Source: Pseudoalteromonas rubra
GTDB taxonomy: Bacteria > Pseudomonadota > Gammaproteobacteria > Enterobacterales > Alteromonadaceae
Length of the DNA: 64,000 nt
Assembly: GCF_005887095.1 (NCBI RefSeq)
Contig: NZ_PNCI01000050.1
Span: 1-64,000 of the forward strand
Direction: 5' to 3'
Both the position numbers and the translations under genes were made by a program. This document shows, piece after piece, positions 26,289-34,613 of this stretch. Positions within the stretch are counted from its first letter, which is position 1. Every line of letters begins with the position of its first letter. The notes beneath the pieces are model-generated. The model was not told the DNA's origin, ran no database searches, and saw only the letters and a program-made list of their open reading frames with translations.

Positions 26289-27620
26289 ATGGCACGCTTA
26301 ATAAAACACGCCACCTTAGTGAATGAAGGTAAGCTTTACGTTTCTGATCTCAGAATTGAAAACCAGTATATTGCAGAAATTGGCCCGGACTTATCGGCCA
26401 AGCCAAATGAAGAAGTCATCGATGCCCAGGGCATGTGGCTACTGCCCGGCATGATAGATGACCAGGTCCATTTCAGAGAGCCGGGCCTTACGCATAAAGG
26501 CTCCATTGCCAGCGAGTCGGCAGCTGCCGTCGCCGGTGGGATCACTAGCTTCATGGAAATGCCCAATGTCTCCCCTTCCACAACAACCCGCCAGGCACTG
26601 GCAGACAAACAAGCCATTGCACAACGAGATTCAGTCGCTAACTACGCATTTTACCTCGGCGCCACGCCCGATAACTTAGATGAAATCAAAGCCGTTGACC
26701 CACAATCGGTGTGCGGGGTTAAAGTGTTTATGGGTGCATCGACCGGCGATTTACTGGTAGAGCATCCCGCTGCCCTGGATGCGATTTTTAGAGAGTGTCC
26801 CACGCTTATCGCGACGCATTGTGAACAAGGCTCAGTGATCCAACACAATGCCAAGCGTATCGAGCAGCAATACGGCACACCGCAAATCATCCATCACCCA
26901 ATGATCCGCGACGACGAAGCCTGCTATCAGTCATCTTCTTATGCTGTAGCGCTTGCTAAAAAATACCGCACTCAGCTACATGTGCTGCACTTGACCACAG
27001 CGAAAGAACTGAGCTTGTTCAGCACTGCCCCTTTGGCAGAAAAGCACATCACAGCAGAAGCCTGTGTCCATCATTTGTGGTTTAACGAGCAAGATTATCC
27101 GGCGCTTGGGAATCTGATCAAATGTAACCCGGCCATTAAAGCAGAATCCGATCGACTCGCATTGCTAAAAGCCCTTCATGACGGACGCATCGATATCATA
27201 GCCACCGATCACGCACCACACACCTGGCAAGAGAAAAACGTGCCCTATCCGCAAGCCCCTGCTGGCCTGCCACTGGTTGAGCATGCCTTGCTGAGCTTAC
27301 TGGAGCAGGTCAAACGCGGCGCAATGACACTGGAACAGGTGGTTGAGAAAACAGCACATAACGTTGCAACGCGCTTTGCCATCGACAAACGTGGCTATCT
27401 CAGAGAAGGTTACTTTGCCGATCTGGTGCTGGTTGATCCAAATCACTCAACGCACGTACAACACGAGCAAACCCGTTACCTGTGTCAGTGGAGCCCGTTT
27501 CATAACACCACTTTCGCGCACCAGATCCGTGCCACTTTTGTAAACGGTACGCAGGTGTTTGATGGTGAAAAGGTAAGTTCTGAACACAATGCCGCACAGG
27601 CACTACGTTTTAACCGTTAA
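26289..27620 (+). CDS. Alternative dihydroorotase (PyrC2/PyrQ type)
   Basis: 443-aa amidohydrolase that closes carbamoyl-aspartate to dihydroorotate in pyrimidine synthesis. Type I signatures: DDQVHFREPG near 57-66, K145 at the carboxylated-lysine position (VKVFMGAS), metal ligands H177 and H234, and D307 in ATDHAPH. The first His of the usual HxH metal site is Gln59. Such second dihydroorotases are found in Zur regulons with folE2, where they replace zinc-demanding PyrC. AGGA precedes the ATG; folE2 follows after 16 bp. Confidence 0.88.
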   Translation: MARLIKHATLVNEGKLYVSDLRIENQYIAEIGPDLSAKPNEEVIDAQGMWLLPGMIDDQVHFREPGLTHKGSIASESAAAVAGGITSFMEMPNVSPSTTTRQALADKQAIAQRDSVANYAFYLGATPDNLDEIKAVDPQSVCGVKVFMGASTGDLLVEHPAALDAIFRECPTLIATHCEQGSVIQHNAKRIEQQYGTPQIIHHPMIRDDEACYQSSSYAVALAKKYRTQLHVLHLTTAKELSLFSTAPLAEKHITAEACVHHLWFNEQDYPALGNLIKCNPAIKAESDRLALLKALHDGRIDIIATDHAPHTWQEKNVPYPQAPAGLPLVEHALLSLLEQVKRGAMTLEQVVEKTAHNVATRFAIDKRGYLREGYFADLVLVDPNHSTHVQHEQTRYLCQWSPFHNTTFAHQIRATFVNGTQVFDGEKVSSEHNAAQALRFNR

Positions 27621-27636
27621 GTGAGACTCATAATTT

Positions 27637-28530
27637 ATGATGCAACTTCCCGATATCGCGACTCATTTTGAACCAGACAGCCAGAGCCCGTTAAAGTGGG
27701 TCGGTATGGAAAAAATTGCACTGCCGATGCAGGTACGCTGCGACCAGAGCAGTGTCAACATCAACACACTCATGGATGTGTTTGTCAGCCTGGATACAGG
27801 CGCAAAAGGCATTCATATGTCGCGCCTTTACCTGCTTGCCAACAAAGCACTGGTGGGGACAGAGCTCACTTTCGCACAGCTCGATAAAGTACTCAAAGAG
27901 ATAGTCGCGTCTCAACAGGGCCTCAGCCAGTCTGCCAAGTTAGTCCTGAAGTTTGAACTCCCATTGAACAGACCAGCGTTGAAAAGCAGCTACAGCGGCT
28001 ACAATGCTTATCCGATAGAGCTACACTGTGAGCATCATGAAGGCAAAACCCACTGTAAGCTCATCAGTACAATCACCTATAGCAGTACCTGTCCGTGCTC
28101 TGCGGCTTTGTCTCGCCAGCTACTGAGTGAGACTGTTGCACAGCAGTTTGCCACGCAGGACAATATAGATAAAGCCCAGCTGCTGGAATGGCTGAAAGGA
28201 CCGCACGGCTCTGTCGCAACACCGCACAGCCAGCGCTCTTATGCGTACATTGAAGCCGATCTGGCTGGCGGTCACTTGCCGGATCTGGCGCACTGGCTTG
28301 CGCTGTTTGAAGAAACCCTGGCAACACCTGTACAAACAGCGGTGAAACGCGAAGATGAGCAGGCATTTGCTGCACTGAATGCGAAAAATCTGATGTTTTG
28401 TGAGGATGCGGCAAGGCGTATTAAAGCAACGCTGGAGTCCATTTCTGAAGTCGTGGATTATCAGTTTAAAGTGGAGCATCAGGAAAGTCTGCATGCGCAC
28501 AACGCCGTCGTATACGACCGCAAATCATAA
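27637..28530 (+). CDS. folE2: GTP cyclohydrolase IB (zinc-independent FolE2)
   Basis: Makes dihydroneopterin triphosphate from GTP, the first step of folate synthesis. Unlike FolE, this type works with manganese or other metals. The metal-site region TYSSTCPCSAALSRQL holds C152/C154 and the family's HCEHHEGKTHCKL lies near 130-142. Length 297 aa is typical. Co-directional with and 16 bp after the alternative dihydroorotase, a pairing that keeps two pathways running when zinc is low. Confidence 0.95.
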   Translation: MMQLPDIATHFEPDSQSPLKWVGMEKIALPMQVRCDQSSVNINTLMDVFVSLDTGAKGIHMSRLYLLANKALVGTELTFAQLDKVLKEIVASQQGLSQSAKLVLKFELPLNRPALKSSYSGYNAYPIELHCEHHEGKTHCKLISTITYSSTCPCSAALSRQLLSETVAQQFATQDNIDKAQLLEWLKGPHGSVATPHSQRSYAYIEADLAGGHLPDLAHWLALFEETLATPVQTAVKREDEQAFAALNAKNLMFCEDAARRIKATLESISEVVDYQFKVEHQESLHAHNAVVYDRKS

Positions 28531-28535
28531 AGGAA

Positions 28536-28573
28536 ACAGCACATCCGCTTAGCATAATGCGCGGATGTGCTGT
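28536..28573. terminator. Convergent hairpin between folE2 and the DUF1579-like gene
   Basis: A 13-bp perfect inverted repeat, ACAGCACATCCGC and its complement, with a 12-nt loop, fills the 48-bp space between two converging genes. There is no strong T-run, but placement and stability suggest a bidirectional terminator. Confidence 0.6.
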
Positions 28574-28578
28574 AAGGG

Positions 28579-29064
28579 TTAGAGACGGGTAAAGCTCATT
28601 TCCCAGTTGGTTTCCCAGCTCTGGCCACCATCTTTGGAAAAAGCCTGTGCCCAGGTTGGTTGTCCCGGATTAGTGGCATCCCAGATAAAGCGCACTTTAA
28701 TGGCTTCGCCGTGATACTCCTCGTCGGCATAAAAACGCCCTACGCCATCTTGAAACTCGCCTACCACCGGGGTATCCATCATGCCTGGGTTGCGCCCATC
28801 CAGCCACCAGATTGACCACTGACCGGTGCGCTCGTTATATGAACGGATCGCCTTTGCCCGCACAGAGCCTTCTGGAAAATGCAGATGATTGTCTTCCACG
28901 TTGCCAAATCCGCCCAGCGTGTTGAGCGTTGAGGATTCCCCTGTGAACTCTATCCACTCATCGCCGCCATTAAGTATGTCCTTCAGACGGCGGTGCTGTA
29001 CCGACCATTGGCCAACCATAAAATCGAAGTCGCCGGGTGCACCAGGTGCATTGGATTGAAGCAT
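28579..29064 (-). CDS. DUF1579-like small protein
   Basis: About 161 aa, soluble, no signal peptide. Starts with APGDFDFMVGQWSVQHRRL, the entry strand of DUF1579-type lipocalin-like barrels, and alternates aromatic and charged residues to the end (WETNWEMSFTRL). ATG at 29064 is favoured: AAGGG lies 7 nt upstream, whereas the ATG at 29070 directly abuts it. It follows the adenylation-AONS gene on the same strand with about 70 bp between, so the two may be co-transcribed; it could bind or modify a small hydrophobic product. Function unknown. Confidence 0.7.
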   Translation of the reverse strand: MLQSNAPGAPGDFDFMVGQWSVQHRRLKDILNGGDEWIEFTGESSTLNTLGGFGNVEDNHLHFPEGSVRAKAIRSYNERTGQWSIWWLDGRNPGMMDTPVVGEFQDGVGRFYADEEYHGEAIKVRFIWDATNPGQPTWAQAFSKDGGQSWETNWEMSFTRL

Positions 29065-29135
29065 AGTCATCCCTTGTTTTATTATCGTCACTGGCTGCTA
29101 CTCTAGCATGGACACTGTATAAGTAAACAGTGCAT

Positions 29136-32100
29136 TTATGACGAAATCCCGACAGTTTCAGACATGGCAATGACTGGTTCTGGCTTGGCGCAAAATGCCA
29201 GTAACCGGCCCATAAACCAGCTGAACACTTCGCTCTGGCCGCTCAAGTTGCATTCACCGTTGCATATGCCCTGTAACACCTGCTGCACATCTGCGCAGAT
29301 CAGAGCAGCGACCGCCTCTGGTGTTATAAGACGTATACGGCATTCGGGTAACTGCGCCCTGATTTTACTATCCTCGCTGACCTTGCCCTGCAACAAAGTC
29401 AGCGTATATTTACTGGCTGATGTGCTGATCTTCAGTCGTAAGTCAGGTCCATTGCCAGGCTGCGTCTTTTGCCACCTTTGCAGATTGGCTAAAAATTCAG
29501 CCCACCAATTATCCAGCGCCGTTGCCTCAATCGACCTTTTAGGCCCGGATACCGATGCTCTGGCAAACAATGCTTCCACTTCTTGCACCGCATCTTGCAA
29601 TGCCGCCAAGGTCGCATCTACATCGTCTTTAGTGTGCGCTGCAGAGCAGATAAACCGCAAACGTCCGCGGCCGGTTTCGACTATCGGATAAGTCACGGCT
29701 GAAGCCTGAATGCCTTTTTCAAACAAGCGCTGCACAATCGCATATAGTTTATCTTTGTCGCCAAAATGTGGGGTCACAATGGGTCCGTCCCCACTGCCTA
29801 AATCAAACCCGGCGGCACTGAATTGAGCCCGCATATAACGGGCAGTGTCCCACAACCGTTCACGCAGTGCGTCATCCTGACTGATCCGCTGCAGTGCCGT
29901 AAGCGCTGCGGCGATATCTGCCGGACTCACTGACGCCTGAAAAATATAGGCTCTGGACGAGGCTTTTAGCAGCTCGACATACTCAGCACTGGTTGCAACG
30001 ACGCCGCCCAGACTGCCCAGCGATTTGCTCAACGTGGTCATGATAAAGTCAACCTCCTCGCTTACCCCCTGCTCAGCGCAGATCCCGGCGCCACGCTCAC
30101 CATAAAACCCAAAGGAGTGCGCTTCATCAACCAATACCAGTGCCTGATAACGTTTAGCCGTGCGAACGAGCTCGGCCACAGGCGCGGCGCCCTCTCCCAT
30201 GCTGTACACGCCTTCGATAACGACCAATACAGTGCGATAGGGAGAAACCTCTGTCTCAAGCACTGAAGCCAGATCGTTAACGTCATTATGTTTAAAAGTA
30301 CGTACTTTGGCACCGCACAAACGCGCACCATCAACGATGGAGGCGTGGCAGAGCTGATCGATCACCACCACATCGTTTTCACCCAATAAGCCGGCAACGG
30401 CACCGACATTGGCGGTATAGCCCGTTGGAAACAAACAAGCGGCGGGCTTACCTACCAGGCTGGCAAACTCTTGCTCAAATGCCAGATGCAGATCCGTTAA
30501 CCCAGACGCCGCCGCAGAGGTGCCCATGCCAGTGCCAAACTCGGTCACGGCCTTATGTGCAGCGTCAATAACGGCGGCATCGCGATTCAGCCCCAGGTAT
30601 AAGTTAGTGGTCCAGATAATCGCCTCACGTGCATCGCTGTGCCGGGCATCGGCTACCGTGCCACGCGTCCCACTTCCGGTGCGCAGCACCTTGCTATAGG
30701 GATTAGCGCGACGCTTACTTACCATCTGAGTGGCAGCCTGAACCAGTTTACTTTTATCCGCGGCCGACCATGACGGGGCCTTAGCCAAAGCAAAGGGAGG
30801 ATGACTGGCACGCAATTGAAATTGTAACTCTTCGAGCGTCTCGCGTAGTGGGCTCTGCTGGGCCGTTAATGATCTACCTGCGCTTAAACTTAAACTCAGC
30901 AGATGCTGAGCCAGACGCTGGGGCGTATTAAACTCATAAATTGCCTGCACGGAACAAGCTACACCAAGTATATTGCCCAGACGATTGCTCAGTTCCAGCG
31001 TCGTTAATGAGTCCAGCCCTGCCTGCTCAAAAGTTTGCGACAACACAGCATCAGCAGGGTGGCCGAGTAAAGTGCTCAGCTCATCACAGATCATCTCTAT
31101 TACTGCCTGTTCAGAATCGCCAGTGTTGCATGACTCCCGCGGTTCTCGATCCTCTGATGTATCAGGTAAACGGCTGCGATCCAGCTTGCCATTTGGCAAA
31201 TAAGGCAATGCATCAACAAAACGGACGCTGCTTGGGACCATGTGATTTGGCAGGTGACGGGCCACAAAGGATAAAATCACATCCGGGCTGAGTACCTCCC
31301 CCTGCTGACAGACAACACAAGCTTGTAATCTGGCCTGCCTGTTTTCTCCCTGCAACACCTTCACAGCGGCCTCTGCGATCCCCGGCATGGTGCTCAGCAC
31401 CGTTTCGATTTCTTCCAGCTCAATGCGAAAGCCACGGATTTTAACCTGTTGATCGACACGGGATATAAAGCGCAATTCGCCATGTTTGGTCCACTGACAC
31501 TCGTCACCGGTTTTATATAAACGCGATTCTTCAATGCCACTGTCTGGTGCTGGGCTGACGAAGCGCGCATCTGTGCGCGATTTATCAAACAGGTAACCCG
31601 CTGCCAGCTTGTCTCCTGCAAGATAAAGCTCTCCCGCTGCACCTTCAGGTACCGGTTGCAAGTCTTTATCCAGCACGTAAGCCCGGGTATTTGCCACAGG
31701 CTGGCCAATGGTGATTTCTGCCATGTCTGGATGCAGTTGTACAGCCGTCGAAAAGACGGTATCTTCGGTCGGGCCATAAACATTGATCACACGCAGGCCC
31801 GGCTGCTGGTTATAGACCTGTTTAACCAGTGCAGGATTAAGCACCTCACCACCAAAAATCACACAGCGCAACGTATTCGGCAGGGTATAACCACTGAGCA
31901 TGGCCCGGATGGCTGAAGGCACAGCAATGCAAGTCCGAACACGTGACAAATGCGGTAAATCAGGCAATGCCAGAATATTTTTTGCCAGGATCACCGTCCC
32001 CCCGAGTAACAGGGTACCAATGATCTCCATCACGGATGGATCAAAACACACCGAGGTGGCCGCCAATACGCCGCTCAGCTCTTCCTCACAAAGCAACTCG

Positions 32101-32708
32101 CCCATAGCATTACACATCGCAAGGACATTGCTTTGTGTGACTGCGACACCTTTTGGCTCACCTGTCGACCCCGAGGTGTAAATCACATACGCCAGTGATT
32201 GTGGATCACAGTCAGAAACTGACAGAGACAGTGGCTCATCATTTATGTCGGCCAGCACAATATGCGTGCTGACTCTTTGGCATAACTCGGCCGACGCAGT
32301 GCCATCTACAATCACCGCAGCGGCTTTGCTGTGCGCCAGCATATAGTCAATGCGGGCACGCGGATAGGCCGGATCCAGCGGTACATAAGCGCAACCCGCC
32401 CTGAGCACACCGAGCAAAGTGGCTACCAACTCCCAGCTGCGCTCCATACACACGCCTACTAATGCACCGGGAGCAATGCCACTGTTTGTCAGTTTAGCGG
32501 CTATCGCCTCTGCACGGCGCAATAACCGCTGATAACTTATTTCCTGTGTGCCATCAATCATGGCGGTTTTGCTGGGGTGGCGATTCGCCTGGGCGGTAAA
32601 TACATCAGCAACCGAATCTGTGATAGCCATTGCATTATGGGTTATATCTTTTCTTTGTAAGTGCGTTGATTGATAAGGTGAGACTAACGAGTCCGTTAAC
32701 TGATCCAT
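29136..32708 (-). CDS. Hybrid adenylation-carrier-alpha-oxoamine synthase (A-T-AONS) enzyme
   Basis: About 1190 aa in one chain. An NRPS adenylation domain (about 40-520) has TSGSTG at 178, FDPSVME with the Asp that contacts an alpha-amino group, YGPTE, YKTGD and the final LPNGKLDR. A carrier domain follows with phosphopantetheine site Ser567 (GLDSL). An AONS-type PLP enzyme (about 655-1045) has VDEAHSFG and the PLP lysine K895 in TLSKSLGS. The last ~100 residues look SCP2-like. Expected chemistry: a tethered amino acid is joined, with decarboxylation, to a second amino acid, giving an alpha-amino ketone. No thioesterase. ATG at 32708 has AAGGA 7 nt upstream. Confidence 0.88.
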   Translation of the reverse strand: MDQLTDSLVSPYQSTHLQRKDITHNAMAITDSVADVFTAQANRHPSKTAMIDGTQEISYQRLLRRAEAIAAKLTNSGIAPGALVGVCMERSWELVATLLGVLRAGCAYVPLDPAYPRARIDYMLAHSKAAAVIVDGTASAELCQRVSTHIVLADINDEPLSLSVSDCDPQSLAYVIYTSGSTGEPKGVAVTQSNVLAMCNAMGELLCEEELSGVLAATSVCFDPSVMEIIGTLLLGGTVILAKNILALPDLPHLSRVRTCIAVPSAIRAMLSGYTLPNTLRCVIFGGEVLNPALVKQVYNQQPGLRVINVYGPTEDTVFSTAVQLHPDMAEITIGQPVANTRAYVLDKDLQPVPEGAAGELYLAGDKLAAGYLFDKSRTDARFVSPAPDSGIEESRLYKTGDECQWTKHGELRFISRVDQQVKIRGFRIELEEIETVLSTMPGIAEAAVKVLQGENRQARLQACVVCQQGEVLSPDVILSFVARHLPNHMVPSSVRFVDALPYLPNGKLDRSRLPDTSEDREPRESCNTGDSEQAVIEMICDELSTLLGHPADAVLSQTFEQAGLDSLTTLELSNRLGNILGVACSVQAIYEFNTPQRLAQHLLSLSLSAGRSLTAQQSPLRETLEELQFQLRASHPPFALAKAPSWSAADKSKLVQAATQMVSKRRANPYSKVLRTGSGTRGTVADARHSDAREAIIWTTNLYLGLNRDAAVIDAAHKAVTEFGTGMGTSAAASGLTDLHLAFEQEFASLVGKPAACLFPTGYTANVGAVAGLLGENDVVVIDQLCHASIVDGARLCGAKVRTFKHNDVNDLASVLETEVSPYRTVLVVIEGVYSMGEGAAPVAELVRTAKRYQALVLVDEAHSFGFYGERGAGICAEQGVSEEVDFIMTTLSKSLGSLGGVVATSAEYVELLKASSRAYIFQASVSPADIAAALTALQRISQDDALRERLWDTARYMRAQFSAAGFDLGSGDGPIVTPHFGDKDKLYAIVQRLFEKGIQASAVTYPIVETGRGRLRFICSAAHTKDDVDATLAALQDAVQEVEALFARASVSGPKRSIEATALDNWWAEFLANLQRWQKTQPGNGPDLRLKISTSASKYTLTLLQGKVSEDSKIRAQLPECRIRLITPEAVAALICADVQQVLQGICNGECNLSGQSEVFSWFMGRLLAFCAKPEPVIAMSETVGISS

Positions 32709-32985
32709 ATTTGGTTCCTTTGTTTTTATTATCAAGCTTGTCGATACTTTAGTGGGTGCTGATTGCGTTACGCCGCCTTAGTGACCTTGCGGATGTGTGA
32801 TATGAAAGCAGACTTTTGTAAAACCCGCGGTTATTCATATAAATTCAACACCAACACTAACACTTATTAACACAAGGAAGCCAGTAACCTGAAAGACTCA
32901 GATACGGCGGACTTTTGTCTGGTTGTTTTTTACGCTCAACGGGGTAAGGTGGAAGGTTCATAAAAAGCGCATATGGAATGAGGAT

Positions 32986-33816
32986 ATGAGTATTGTTTTA
33001 ACCACCCAGTGTCGTGATGATGTGGGATTAATAGCCAAAGTGACCGGGCTCTGTTTTGAGCATAACCTGAATATAGTCCGTAACAACGAATTTGTAGATA
33101 AAGCAGGTGAGCGCTTTTTTATGCGTACAGAACTGACAGGTGATGTAGGTGACCAGTTTTTGCCGCAACTACGCAGTGTGCTGCCAGACGGTGCACAAGT
33201 ACACTTGCATGGTAATGAAAAAACCAAAGTGGTCCTGCTTGCCACCAAAGAGGCCCACTGTCTGGGTGGTATGCTGCTAAAACAATACGAAAATGCCTTT
33301 AACGTTGATATCCAGGCGGTGGTAGCCAACTATGATACCCTCAAGCCGTTGGTGGAGGGCTTTGGCGTGCCTTTCCATCTAGTTTCTCATCAGGGACTAA
33401 CACGAGAGCAACATGACGACGCCATGGCTCAGGTCATAGAGCAATACCAGCCAGACTTTATCGGTCTGGCCAAATATATGCGGGTGCTCAGCCCACAGTT
33501 TGTTGCGCGTTTTAGCAATCAGATCATTAATATTCACCACTCTTTCCTACCAGCGTTTATCGGAGCAAAGCCTTACCATCAGGCGTTTGAGCGCGGGGTA
33601 AAAATCATTGGTGCGACAGCACACTTCGTCAACGACGAATTGGATGAAGGTCCGATCATCATGCAGGATGTCACTCAGGTGAGTCATGCCGATAGCGCCG
33701 AGGCCATGGCTAAAATGGGCCGGGATATAGAGAAAGTGGTGTTCTGCAAAGCCATTCAATTAGCAACGGAACATAAGCTGTTTATCAATGGTAATAAAAC
33801 CGTGGTGTTTGCCTAG
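32986..33816 (+). CDS. purU: Formyltetrahydrofolate deformylase
   Basis: Hydrolyses 10-formyl-THF to THF and formate, balancing one-carbon pools and supplying formate to PurT. An N-terminal ACT domain (about 3-80: TQCRDDVGLIAKVTGLC) is followed by the formyl-transferase fold with the catalytic Asn-His in INIHHSFLPAF and Asp in HFVNDELDEGPII. About 276 aa from ATG 32986, which matches the usual PurU N terminus; an in-frame upstream codon at 32923 adds non-homologous residues. Ribosome site is weak (GAGG, close to the ATG). Confidence 0.94.
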   Translation: MSIVLTTQCRDDVGLIAKVTGLCFEHNLNIVRNNEFVDKAGERFFMRTELTGDVGDQFLPQLRSVLPDGAQVHLHGNEKTKVVLLATKEAHCLGGMLLKQYENAFNVDIQAVVANYDTLKPLVEGFGVPFHLVSHQGLTREQHDDAMAQVIEQYQPDFIGLAKYMRVLSPQFVARFSNQIINIHHSFLPAFIGAKPYHQAFERGVKIIGATAHFVNDELDEGPIIMQDVTQVSHADSAEAMAKMGRDIEKVVFCKAIQLATEHKLFINGNKTVVFA

Positions 33817-33829
33817 CGCGATAACAAAA

Positions 33830-33853
33830 ACGCCAGCATCTTTGTGCTGGCGT
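33830..33853. terminator. Terminator between purU and the CrbR-like gene
   Basis: ACGCCAGCA and its complement around TCTTTG, with TTTTTG following on the minus strand. It terminates the leftward regulator gene and probably purU too. Confidence 0.85.
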
Positions 33854-33873
33854 CTCACTTTAATAATGGCTGG

Positions 33874-34527
33874 CTAACTCTGACTGTCAAGGGGTTCCAG
33901 TTGCAGCTTAGCGGCAATCAATACCGCCTGAGTACGGTTATACACACCCAGTTTACGGAATATCGCCGTAATGTGTGCCTTGACCGTCGCCTCTGAGATA
34001 TTCAGTTCATAGGCGATTTGCTTGTTGAGCAGTCCTTCGTGCAAATATTGCAGCACCTTGTATTGTTGTGGTGTCAGTGACGCAATTTGCTGCGCCAGCT
34101 GTTTATCTTCTCCGTCAAGTTCAGCAATCTGATCTTTCAGGCTGGCCGGCAACCAGACATCCCCCTCAAGCACCTGATTAAGTGCCTCGACAATCTCCTT
34201 TGATGAAGACGCCTTAGGAATAAAACCCATGGCTCCATAGCCCATCACTTTAGAGATCACATTGAGGTCTTCACTGCCCGAGACCACCACAATGGGCAAA
34301 CTCGGATAATCCTCACGGATGCGGATCAGGCCATACAAATCGCCATTGCCCGGCATATGTAAATCCAACAACAGCAGATCCAGCTCGTCCTGTTCGGATA
34401 ATTGTTGCAAGGTTTGCTCGAAGTTTTCAGATTCGAAAATCTCCAACCCGTCAAACTGGTTTTGCAGCGCCCCTTTTAATGCTTCGCGAAACAAAGGGTG
34501 ATCGTCCGCAATTAAAAACTGGTTCAT
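33874..34527 (-). CDS. crbR: NarL/LuxR-type response regulator, CrbR-like
   Basis: 217 aa. REC domain (DDHPLF, phospho-acceptor Asp in LLLLDLHMPG, Lys in FIPKAS) and a C-terminal LuxR helix-turn-helix (LTPQQYKVLQYLHEGLLNKQIA...SEATVKAHITAIFRKLG). CrbR-type regulators, with the kinase CrbS, control acetyl-CoA synthetase in Vibrio and Pseudomonas. This gene is immediately downstream of acs on the same strand, separated by the acs terminator. The symbol rests on context and family resemblance; the kinase is not in the window. Confidence 0.85.
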   Translation of the reverse strand: MNQFLIADDHPLFREALKGALQNQFDGLEIFESENFEQTLQQLSEQDELDLLLLDLHMPGNGDLYGLIRIREDYPSLPIVVVSGSEDLNVISKVMGYGAMGFIPKASSSKEIVEALNQVLEGDVWLPASLKDQIAELDGEDKQLAQQIASLTPQQYKVLQYLHEGLLNKQIAYELNISEATVKAHITAIFRKLGVYNRTQAVLIAAKLQLEPLDSQS

Positions 34528-34544
34528 GCTTGGCTCCTAAAAAA

Positions 34545-34567
34545 TCGGCTGTCATGTCGACAGCCGA
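34545..34567 (-). terminator. Terminator of acs
   Basis: TCGGCTGTC and its complement around a 5-nt loop, followed on the minus strand by a T6 run that runs into the ribosome site (TAGGAG) of the CrbR-like gene. The regulator may be expressed by read-through or from its own promoter. Confidence 0.85.
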
Positions 34568-34613
34568 TATAGTAGGTCAATATTTTGTCATAATTCAAGC
34601 GATTAACGCTCAA

